From Tritrichomonas musculus (Eukaryota > Parabasalia > Tritrichomonadida > Tritrichomonadidae): a stretch of DNA of 64,000 nt. The stretch lies in contig JAPFFF010000006.1 in NCBI GenBank assembly GCA_039105265.1, positions 3,782,001-3,846,000 on the forward strand, written 5' to 3'. The translations under genes were made by a program, and so were the position numbers. Positions 38,736 through 49,100 of this stretch are shown here, one piece after another (within the stretch, counting starts at the first letter, position 1; every line of letters starts with the position of its first letter). The notes below the pieces were generated by a model. That model saw nothing but the letters and a program-made list of their open reading frames with translations. It searched no databases and was not told the origin of the DNA.

Positions 38736-41700
38736 ATGATTACTCAAATACAAAAGCTTCAAAAATTATTAATCAATCACAAAGAAGAAAATAAAAGTTT
38801 TTCAAAAGTTTTAAAACACTATCGTTTTCTTTATATTTCAGATATTCTGGACCCTGATGATAATTTAGATATTAAACAAAAAATAATTAATTCTAAAGTA
38901 ATAACTATCAATCACATTGAAATTAATTCATACAAAGAGGAATTATATTTTATTATTGGATTTAAACACACTATTCTTGTTGTTGAATCTTCTCATTTGG
39001 AATATCTTCATAAACTTTTGTCACTCAGGAAAGGGATATTAGAAATATGCTTCATCACAGATAAAAAATACATTATTGCTAACAGTATTAAACTAGAATA
39101 TAAAGAAACTGAAAATAATGAAAAATTACAAACGGAATTTTCATCATTTAACAATTATCTGATTTTAAAGACGCCAAAAATAATTCATTCTCTCAAAATA
39201 TGGAGGAATATCATTCCATGTATTTCAAGTTATGCAATATATGCGTGTTATCATATGAGCAACAAGGATAGATATATAAAATTTGGCAGGAAAAAAAAAG
39301 TCAAATTTTCTCCAAGGATACTTAATGAGGAAAACTGTATCGTATTGAGAAACATCGGATTTGGATCTTTATTTGCCGTTGAGTTGATTTATAGCATCGA
39401 TTACGAATGCTTTTATGCGGTTAAGAAAAAAAATTGTATTGATGAAGAAGTAGAAAAATTAGAAAAAAGAGAAAGAGAAAACTACTCAAAACTGAATCAT
39501 CCTCTTATTCCAAAATTTTATGGGACAACTTGCAAAGAAAACCATCTTGTTATTGAATATATAAATGGCAGCACATTAAGAGAGATTAAAAGTTTGCATT
39601 TGTCAGAGTTTGACAAGATTTTGAGTATATTGCAACTATTTTCCGTTTTTAAGCATTTTCATGAAAATAATTTTATATATAGAGATTTAAAACCAAATAA
39701 CGTTATGATTGATCAAAATAGAAATATCGTTATCATAGATTTTGATCGATTAATTACACAAGGAAATGCAAGAACACGTAATTTTCCATCTATTTTTCAA
39801 GCTCCTGAAGTTAATTCTGATGAAATATCGACTAAATGTGACATTTATTCTTTAGGGAAAATGATCTATTATATATTAAATGAAGAAATTCCAGATGAAA
39901 AAGAATCAAAAGAACTTTTTAAAAAAGAATATAGAATGTTTCAACACATATATGATAAATGCACTAAAATTAAATGTGATGAGAGGCCATCAATATCAGA
40001 GTTAATTGTAGATTTTTATAGTGTAATCATAAATGGAAATAATGAAATAACAAATCGCATAACAGGAGCATCATTTAATGATTGTAATTCATATGAAAAC
40101 ATAGATATAATCTGTAAATTCATTCATTATCATTTTGCTGCTGATCAAAATGATGCACATGCACAAAAAAATCTAGGAATTTTTTATGCCAAAGGCGAAT
40201 TTATTGAACGAAATATCAACAAAGCAATTCATTATTATATACTAGCTGCTAATCAAAATAATGCCATTGCACAATCTATTCTTGGCAATGTTTATTTAAG
40301 AGGCGAATTTGTTGAACGCGATATCAACAAAGCAATTCATTATTATATACTTGCTGCTAATCAAAATAATGCCATTGCACAGTTTAATCTTGGCAATGTT
40401 TATTTAAGAGGTGAATTTGTTGAACGCGATATCAACAAAGCAATTCATTATTTTTCACTTGCTGCAAATCAGAACGATACACATGCACAATTTAATCTTG
40501 GAACTCTTTATGAAAAAGGTTTATTTGTTGAACGCGATATCAACAAAGCTATTCATTATTTTACCCTTGCTGCTAATCATAACGATATACGTGCACAATT
40601 TATTCTTGGAACTCTTTATGAAAAAGGTTTATTTGTTGAACGCAACATCAACAAAATGATTTATTATTATTCACTTGCTTCTAATCAAAATGATGCGCAT
40701 GCACACTTTATTCTTGGAAATATTTATTTAGAAGGTGAATTTGTTGAAAGCAACATCAACAAAGCGATTTATTATTTTACACTTTCTTCTAATCAAAATC
40801 ATTCAGGTGCACAATTAAATCTTGGAATTCTTTATAAAGAAGGTGAATATGTTGAACGTGACATCAGAAAAGCCATTCATTATTTTTCACTTGCAGCAAA
40901 TCAAAACCATTCAGATGCACAATATAATCTTGGAAAACTTTATTTGAAAGGCAAATATATTGAACGCAATATCAGCAAAGCAATTCAATATTTTACACTT
41001 GCAGCTAATCAAAACCATCCAGACGCACAATTTATACTTGGAAATCTTTATGAAAAAGGCAAATTTATTGAACGTGACATTGACAAAGCAATTCATTATT
41101 ATTCGCTTGCTGCTAATCAAAATGAACCACGTGCACAAAACAATCTAGGAAATTTATATGCTCAAGGCGAACTAGTTGAGCGTAACTTTTCCAAAGCATT
41201 ATATTATTATACACTCGCAGCAAATCTAAATTATGATCATGCACAATTTAATCTTGGAAATCTTTATTTAAGAGAAGAATTTATAAATTACGACGTCGAT
41301 AAAGCGATTCATTATTTTACACTTGCTGCTAATCAAAATCATTCAGATGCACAATTTAATCTTGGAGTTCTATATGAAAAAGGCAAATTTGTTGAACGTG
41401 ACATTGACAAAGCAATTCAATATTATTCACTTGCTGCCAATCAAAATCATGCAAATGCGCTAAATTATCTTGGAAATTTTTATTTAAAAAGTGGATTTGT
41501 CGATATCGATAAAGCAATTCATTATTTCTCACTTGCTGCCAATCAAAATCATGCTGATGCACAGTTTAATCTTGGAAATCTTTATCTTGGAAATGAATTG
41601 GTTGAACGCAACATTGACAAAGCAATTCATTATTTCACGCTGGCTGCAAATCAAAATCACGCAGGTGCACAAAATAATCTTGGAGTTCTTTATGTCAGAG

Positions 41701-42641
41701 GCGAATTGGTTGAATACGATATCAAAAAAGCGATTCATTATTTTTCTCTTGCAGCATTTCAAAATTTTGCAGATGCGCAAAATAATCTTGGGATTATTTA
41801 TGGAGAAGGAAAACTTGTTAAACAGGATATAAACAAAGCTATTCATTATTTTTCACTCGCTGCTCATCAAAACCATCCAGATGCACAAAATAATCTCGGA
41901 TCTATATATTACTCAGGTTGCAATGCAGAGAAAAATATTTTAAAAGGAATATATTGGATTGAAATGTCATCTAAAAATAGAAATAAAGATGCTATTTTTT
42001 CACTTGGTTTTCTATTTCATGAAGGAAAGCACGTGAAACGAGATATCTCGAAGTCAATTCATTTCTATAAAGATGCATCAAATTTGAATAACCATTTAGC
42101 AAAAAACAACCTTGGCGTATTGTATAAATACGGTTATGAAAAAGAAGTTTTGCCTACATTTGGAGGAATTGTGTATTTTGAAGAAGCAATTAAAGAAAAA
42201 AGTGACCCCGTTGCAATGCATAACTTATCTAATATTTACATTTATGAATTATCGAGTGAAGAAAATTTCAACAAGGCAATTAAATTATTGATACAATCTT
42301 CAAAGCAGGGATTTAATTGCTCAAGTGAATTTTTATGCATATTAATGATTAAAAAATATGGAGTTGATATTAAAAAAATATTAATGGAACTTTTAGAACA
42401 TGATGATTGTACAGACCAATTTTTGTTGTCAATTCTTGATATTATTTTCGATGATATGTTATATAATGAAACAATTTTAGAAAAATATTATCAACTTTAT
42501 CAAAATACTCATTTTTTGTATAATTTCTCAGGCCAAGTGATTACATTAGAAGATTTATTAAAGCAAAAATACGAAGCGAAGTCAGATCAAGATAAAAGAT
42601 CGAATATTAACAATTATTTTTATGAAGGATTTTATAAATAG
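38736..42641 (+). CDS. TKL-like kinase with about 20 Sel1 repeats
   Basis: This 1301-aa protein has an N-terminal region of about 190 residues of a type seen before kinase domains in trichomonads. A kinase domain follows (about 200-430), with glycine-loop-like IGFGSLFAVEL, FYAVKKKN (ATP-binding Lys), FIYRDLKPNNVMID (catalytic Asp and Asn kept; His replaced by Tyr) and VIIDFDRL (DFD instead of DFG). It could retain activity, as the metal-binding Asp is present. About 20 Sel1 repeats of 36 aa fill 460-1180, with an unusually uniform unit (AQFNLGNLYEKGKFVERDID); the C-terminal ~110 residues are unrelated and helical. The near-identity of neighbouring units points to recent expansion. The role is probably kinase-plus-scaffold signalling. 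Confidence 0.87.
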   Translation: MITQIQKLQKLLINHKEENKSFSKVLKHYRFLYISDILDPDDNLDIKQKIINSKVITINHIEINSYKEELYFIIGFKHTILVVESSHLEYLHKLLSLRKGILEICFITDKKYIIANSIKLEYKETENNEKLQTEFSSFNNYLILKTPKIIHSLKIWRNIIPCISSYAIYACYHMSNKDRYIKFGRKKKVKFSPRILNEENCIVLRNIGFGSLFAVELIYSIDYECFYAVKKKNCIDEEVEKLEKRERENYSKLNHPLIPKFYGTTCKENHLVIEYINGSTLREIKSLHLSEFDKILSILQLFSVFKHFHENNFIYRDLKPNNVMIDQNRNIVIIDFDRLITQGNARTRNFPSIFQAPEVNSDEISTKCDIYSLGKMIYYILNEEIPDEKESKELFKKEYRMFQHIYDKCTKIKCDERPSISELIVDFYSVIINGNNEITNRITGASFNDCNSYENIDIICKFIHYHFAADQNDAHAQKNLGIFYAKGEFIERNINKAIHYYILAANQNNAIAQSILGNVYLRGEFVERDINKAIHYYILAANQNNAIAQFNLGNVYLRGEFVERDINKAIHYFSLAANQNDTHAQFNLGTLYEKGLFVERDINKAIHYFTLAANHNDIRAQFILGTLYEKGLFVERNINKMIYYYSLASNQNDAHAHFILGNIYLEGEFVESNINKAIYYFTLSSNQNHSGAQLNLGILYKEGEYVERDIRKAIHYFSLAANQNHSDAQYNLGKLYLKGKYIERNISKAIQYFTLAANQNHPDAQFILGNLYEKGKFIERDIDKAIHYYSLAANQNEPRAQNNLGNLYAQGELVERNFSKALYYYTLAANLNYDHAQFNLGNLYLREEFINYDVDKAIHYFTLAANQNHSDAQFNLGVLYEKGKFVERDIDKAIQYYSLAANQNHANALNYLGNFYLKSGFVDIDKAIHYFSLAANQNHADAQFNLGNLYLGNELVERNIDKAIHYFTLAANQNHAGAQNNLGVLYVRGELVEYDIKKAIHYFSLAAFQNFADAQNNLGIIYGEGKLVKQDINKAIHYFSLAAHQNHPDAQNNLGSIYYSGCNAEKNILKGIYWIEMSSKNRNKDAIFSLGFLFHEGKHVKRDISKSIHFYKDASNLNNHLAKNNLGVLYKYGYEKEVLPTFGGIVYFEEAIKEKSDPVAMHNLSNIYIYELSSEENFNKAIKLLIQSSKQGFNCSSEFLCILMIKKYGVDIKKILMELLEHDDCTDQFLLSILDIIFDDMLYNETILEKYYQLYQNTHFLYNFSGQVITLEDLLKQKYEAKSDQDKRSNINNYFYEGFYK

Positions 42642-42923
42642 AAAGTCTTCTTTATAATGATTTATTATTTAAACTCTTTCATAAACTTTAATATCCCTCG
42701 AGAAAAATTTGTATTATAAAACGAAAAAATTTTAACTAATTGAAAATATTGAATGAATAAAATATTTTTATCTTCATTATATAAATATATTTTAAAGTTA
42801 TATTAGATAAAACAAAGATTAGTACAGATATTAAATATTAATTGTCATATAATAGAATCATATCTATTATTTTTAGAGTTTTAGAGTTGAAGAGAAATTT
42901 CAAAGCGCTCATAGAATTCTCTT
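42642..42923. other. Spacer before a kinase relic
   Basis: AT-rich 3' flank of the kinase-Sel1 gene. No coding sequence is evident until the relic at 42924. Confidence 0.4.
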
Positions 42924-43064
42924 TTTGATATTTCTTCAGATCTAGCAAATAATCGACCGTTATCTTGTGACCCCAAATATCAAGCTCCTGAAGTTTTATA
43001 CAAATTTAAATATAGTAAATCGAGCAATGTTTATTCTTTTTCTTTCCTTATGTATGAAATATAG
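42924..43064 (+). pseudogene. Relic of a kinase activation-segment region
   Basis: One frame encodes CDPKYQAPEVLYKF and YSKSSNVYSFSFLMYEI, the APE motif and subdomain IX of a TKL kinase (compare TPIYISPEIY and DVYAFAFIMYEI in the gene at 50818-54396). The frame opens after a TAG just before 42924 and ends at TAG 43062-43064, exactly at ...YEI. The 17-bp word AATATAGTAAATCGAGC occurs twice (about 43011 and 43058) and flanks part of the relic. No other kinase subdomains remain. Confidence 0.6.
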
Positions 43065-43142
43065 TAAATCGAGCGATGAAAACAGATGAGACTTCTTCAT
43101 TTTCACTTCGTTTTCCTTTAATTAATGCTGAAATACTTTTCT

Positions 43143-46100
43143 CTAGTTAATTTTTTCTTTTAAAGATTCATAATAAGATTTTGAAAGAGCGTGTCCTTTG
43201 TCCGCTGCATTTTTATAATATTTCAACGCTTCATTTTTGTTGATTTCAACACCCTGTCCTTTCTCACACATAATTCCATAATTGAACATTGATTCGACAT
43301 GTCCTTCATCTGCGGCCTGTTTAATATATTCTGCTTTCGTTTTCTTGTTCTTTTCACAAGCTTCTCCTTTGATAAGCATATTCGCATACCCAAACATTCC
43401 TCTCGGTTCCGCTTTATCAGCTGCAAGTTTGTAATATCTAGCTGCTTCATTCATATCTTTTTCAATTCCAAATCCTCCCGTGTATAACATGAACGCACAA
43501 CCAAGTATTCCTTCATTATTTCCGCAGTCATCCATTGAAAGTTTATAATAATATAATGCTTCTTTTTTATTCATTTTGACGCCATCTCCGCTCGAGATCA
43601 TGTTCGCGTAATAGATTCTGTCATCATCATTTCCTCGATCTGCTGCAAATTTAAAATACTTCGCAGCTTCAACTTTGTTCATTGCAATTCCATCTCCTTG
43701 ATAATTCATTACTGCATATTTATGCATTGCATATGGTATTCCACTATCTGCTGCAAGTTTGAAATATTTGGCTGCTTCACTCTTGTTGATTGCAATTCCA
43801 TCTCCATTATAATTCATTTCTGCGTAACAGATCATCGATTGTGAATTACCTTTATCTGCTTCAATTTTATAATATCGAGCTGCCTCTTTCTTGTTCACTT
43901 CTACTCCCTCTCCTTTGTAATTCATTTCTGCATAACGGAATACTGGGGAGTTACATCCGTTATCTATTGCAAGTTTATAGTATCGAGCTGCTTCTTTCTT
44001 GTTTACTTCTATTCCAATTCCTGCATCAAGCATTGATGCATAAGAATTCATTGAATCTGCATCTCCATGATCTGCAGCAAGTTTATAATATTGAGCTGCT
44101 TGTTTTACGTTACGTTTTATATATTCGCCAATATTAACTAATGTTGCATATTCTTTCATTGATTCAACATGTCCTTTATCTGCTGCAAGTTTATAATATT
44201 GGGCGGCTTCTTTCCTGTTCCTTTCAATTCCATTTCCAAAATAGAGCCTTTTCGCATAATTGAAAATTGCTTTGGAATCTCCTTGATCTATTCCAAGTCT
44301 ATAATATCGAATTCCTTCATTCATATTTGGTTCAATTCCATCTCCATCTAAAAGCATATCTGCATAAGAGATTATAGAGTCAATATCACCTTGATCTGCA
44401 GCAAGTTTATAATATCGAGCTGCTTCTTTCTTGTCCATCTGAATTTCAACTCCTTCAGAGAGCATTTGAGCATATCTATTCATTGCATCAGTGACACCTT
44501 TATCTGTTGCAAGTTTATAATAACGTAAGGCTTCTTTTTTATTCATTTCAACTCCATATCCGTTTTCAAGCATTTCTCCATAGTTAAACATTGATACAGC
44601 ATTTCCTTCTTCTGCTTCAAGTTTGATATCTTTAGCTGCAAGTTTAAAATATCGGGCTGCTTCTTTCTTGTTTTCTTCTATTCCGTCCCCTTTTTCAAGC
44701 ATAAAGGCATAGTTATACATTGAATTAGTATTACCTTGATCCATTGCAAGCTTATAATATCGAACGGCTTCTTTCTTGTTTTCTTTTATTCCATCTCCTT
44801 TTGAAAGAATAAAAGCATAACTATCCATTGCATCAACATCGCCTTGATCCGCTGCAAGTTTATAATATTGGGCTGCTTCTTTCTTATTTGTATCGATTCC
44901 TTTTCCATAGAAAAGCATTTGTGCATATCTAAACATTGCTCCAGCATCTCCTTGATCTGCTGCAAGTTTGTGATTTTTAGCAGCAAGTTCAAAATATCGA
45001 GCTGCCTCGTTTTTGTTTTCTTCTGTTCCATCCCCTTTTTCAAGCATTAAGGCATAGTTATACATTGAATCTGTATTACCTTGATCGATTGCAAGCTTAT
45101 AATATTCAATTGCTTCCTTCTTGTTTTCTTCTATTCCATCTCCTTCATCAAGCATTAAGGCATAACTGTGCATTGAATCAACATCGCCTTGATCTGCTGC
45201 AAGTTTATAATATCGAGCTGCTTCTTTCTTGTTTTCTTCTATTCCATCTCCATTTGATAGCATTAAAGCATAATTATACATTGAATTAGAATTTCCTTGA
45301 TCTATTGCAAGTTTATAATATCGAATTGCTTCCTTCTTGTTTTCTTCTATTCCATCTCCTTCATCAAGCATTAAGGCATAACTGTGCATTGAATCAACAT
45401 CGCCTTGATCTGCTGCAAGTTTATAATATCGAGCTGCTTCTTTCTTGTTTTCTTCTATTCCATCTCCATTTGATAGCATTAAAGCATAATTATACATTGA
45501 ATTAGAATTTCCTTGATCTATTGCAAGTTTATAATATCGAATTGCTTCTTTCTTGTTTTCTTCTATTCCATCTCCTTCATCAAGCATAACAGCATAACTG
45601 TGCATTGAATCAACATTGCCTTGATCTGCTGCAAGTTTATAATATCGAGCTGCTTCTTTCTTGTTTTCTTCTATTCCATCTCCATTTGATAGTATTAAAG
45701 CATAATTAAACATTGCTTTAGCATGCCCTTTATCTGCTGCAAGCTTATAATAACGAGCTGCTTCTATTTGATTTGGCTCGATTTTATTTCCTTCTGAAAG
45801 CATCACTGCATAGTTGAACTTATCTTCAGCATTTCCGTGATCTGCAATAAGCTTAAACAATTGATCTGCTTCTTCCTTGTTGACATTAACTCCCTCGCAG
45901 TTTAAAAGTATTTTTACATAATTAAGCATTGCTTTTACATGTCCTTTTTCAGATGCAAGTTTAAAATATCGTGCAGACTCTCTTTTATCAATCTCTACTC
46001 CTTCTCCTTCTGAAAGTGCGATGGCATAGTTGTACATCGATTCAACATGTCCTTGATCAGCAGCAAGTTTATAATATCGTGCTGATTCTGTCTTGTTCAT

Positions 46101-49100
46101 TTCAATTCCATCTCCTTCTGAAAGCATGATAGCGTAATTATACATCGCACTTGCATAGCCATGTTCTGATGCAAGTTTGTAGTATCGTGATGCTTCTGTT
46201 TTGTCTTCTTCAATACCATCACCTTTATCAACCATTACTGCATAATTAAACATTGAAACAACATCTCCATGATCTGCTGCCCGCTTATAATATTCTGATG
46301 CTTCTCTTTTGTTTACTTCAATTCCATCTCCTTTCGAAACCATCTTTGCATACTTAAACATCGCTTTAACATATCCTTGATCTGCTGCAAGTTTGAAAAA
46401 GTGAGCTGCTTCTTTCTTATTTGCATCTATTCCATCGCCTTTAAAAAGCATAACTGCATAATTGAACATTGATTCGACATGTCCTTCATCTGCGGCCTGT
46501 TTAATATATTCTGCTTTCGTTTTCTTGTTCTTTTCACAAGCTTCTCCTTTGATAAGCATATTCGCATACCCAAACATTCCTCTCGGTTCCGCTTTATCAG
46601 CTGCAAGTTTGTAATATCTAGCTGCTTCATTCATATCTTTTTCAATTCCAAATCCTCCCGTGTATAACATGAACGCACAACCAAGTATTCCTTCATTATT
46701 TCCGCAGTCATCCATTGAAAGTTTATAATAATAAAATGCTTCTTTTTTATTCATTTCGACGCCATCTCCGCTCGAGATCATGTTCGCATAGTAGATTCTG
46801 TCATCATCATTTCCTCGATCTGCTGCAAATTTAAAATACTTCGCAGCTTCAACTTTGTTCATTGCAATTCCATCTCCTTGATAATTCATTACTGCATACT
46901 TATGCATTGCATATGGTATTCCACTATCTGCTGCAAGTTTGAAATATTTGGCTGCTTCACTCTTGTTGATTGCAATTCCATCTCCATTATAATTCATTTC
47001 TGCGTAACAGATCATCGATTGTGAATTACCTTTATCTGCTTCAATTTTATAATATCGAGCTGCCTCTTTCTTGTTCATTTCTACTCCCTCTCCTTTGTAA
47101 TTCATATCTGCATAACGGAATACTGAATATTTATATCCATTATCAATTGCAAGTTTATAGTATCGAGCTGCTTCTTTCTTGTTTACTTCTATTCCATTTC
47201 CTTTATCTAGCATTGATGCATAAAGATGCATTGATTCAACATTTCCTTGATCTGCAGCAAGTTTATAATATCGAGCTGCTTCTATTTTATTTGGCTCTAC
47301 TTGAATTCCTTCTGAAAGCATCACTGCATATCTGAGCTTATCTTCAGCATTCCCATGATCTGCAATAAGCTTAAATAATCGGAGTGCTTCTTTCTCATTG
47401 ACATCAACTCCTTCACCATATAAAAGTATCTTTGCATAATTAAGTATTGCTCTAGCATGTCCTTGATCAGCAGCAAGTTTATAATATCGTGCTGATTCTG
47501 TCTTGTTCATTTCAATTCCATCTCCTTCTGAAAGCATGATAGCGTAATTATACATCGCACTTGCATAGCCATGTTCTGATGCAAGTTTGTAGTATCGTGA
47601 TGCTTCTGTTTTGTCTTCTTCAATACCATCACCTTTATCAACCATTACTGCATAATTAAACATTGAAACAACATCTCCATGATCTGCTGCCCGCTTATAA
47701 TATTCTGATGCTTCTCTTTTGTTTACTTCAATTCCATCTCCTTTCGAAACCATCTTTGCATACTTAAACATCGCTTTAACATATCCTTGATCTGCTGCAA
47801 GTTTGAAAAAGTGAGCTGCTTCTTTCTTGTTCTTTTCTATTCCATCTCCTTTAAAAAGCATAACTGCATATTTGAACATTGATTCAACATCTCCTTGATC
47901 TGCTGCTTGTTTGTAATATTTGGCCAATTCTTCCTTATTCTTGCTTGTTGCATCTCCATTCAAAAGATGTTTCTCACATTGAAACATTGTTTCTTTTGAT
48001 ATTTCTTCTTTGATTCTTGCTTCTTCTTTATTATTTCTATTGTCTTTACTATTTTCTGTTACTTGATTCTGCTTTGTTATTATTTCTTTATATATATTAG
48101 AATAAAATGCGTTATCTGTCAATTCTTCTTGAATTTCTTTCAAATATTCTGAAAGAAATATATTAAGGTCACTTTCATATGTTGATATATCTGTTTCTTC
48201 ATTTTCAATAAATTCTGGTTTGTGTGATTCAAGTTCTTCAATGATATCTGAAATTGTTGGTTGATTTTGATTATCTGTTTTGTTCATTGTCAAATGTTTT
48301 AGAAGAAATTCTTTAAAACCTTCTTCTTTAATAGTTGAAATAGTTGATAAACATTCATCATCTTTATATATTCGTCCTGTTAAAATTTCATAAATCAGTT
48401 CAAAATATGATCGTATTTCATCTTTTAAATTTTCATTGTTTTCTTCTTCATTTAATCGTTTATTCTTATTAATAAATGAAATTAAAAGACGCGGTCGAAA
48501 ATATTCATCAATATAAATTTTGTTGGTTTCAAATTTGTCAATGTAAATATTGTGAAGATTCAAAAATTCAATTGTTCTCAATATTCCATACAAAATTTGG
48601 TAAACTCTCGATCTTGAAATTGTTTTTTGGTTGATTGTTATCATTTCTTTCAATGTAAAAAGAACTTTATATTCATTGATGATCGTTAGATGCGGATGTT
48701 CATCAAATGAAACAATTCTCATCATTCCTGGATGCTGTGTCATTCGTTTAATGATATTATAATTCGAAATGAAAACACTTCTCTCTTCACTCGTTTCAAA
48801 CATCGTCTTCAGATACGTTTGAATATATTTTTCATTCGTTTTTGGATTAACAATTAATGAAATCATTCTTTCTTTGTTGTTCTCGAGTTCTGAAACTTTC
48901 TCGAAATCGTCAATGTTGATCATTGAGTTGTCAATCGTTGTAATTTCATTCACTTTGTTACATTCTTCAGAAAAAGTGTCAAAAAGATGTTTCACATTCG
49001 ATGGAATGTTGATGCTTGAAATTGATGTGCTTAAGAACGATAAAGGCTCGACCGTTTGAAGTTCCGAATTCTTCGAAATTTCAACATGTGAAAGTTTCTT

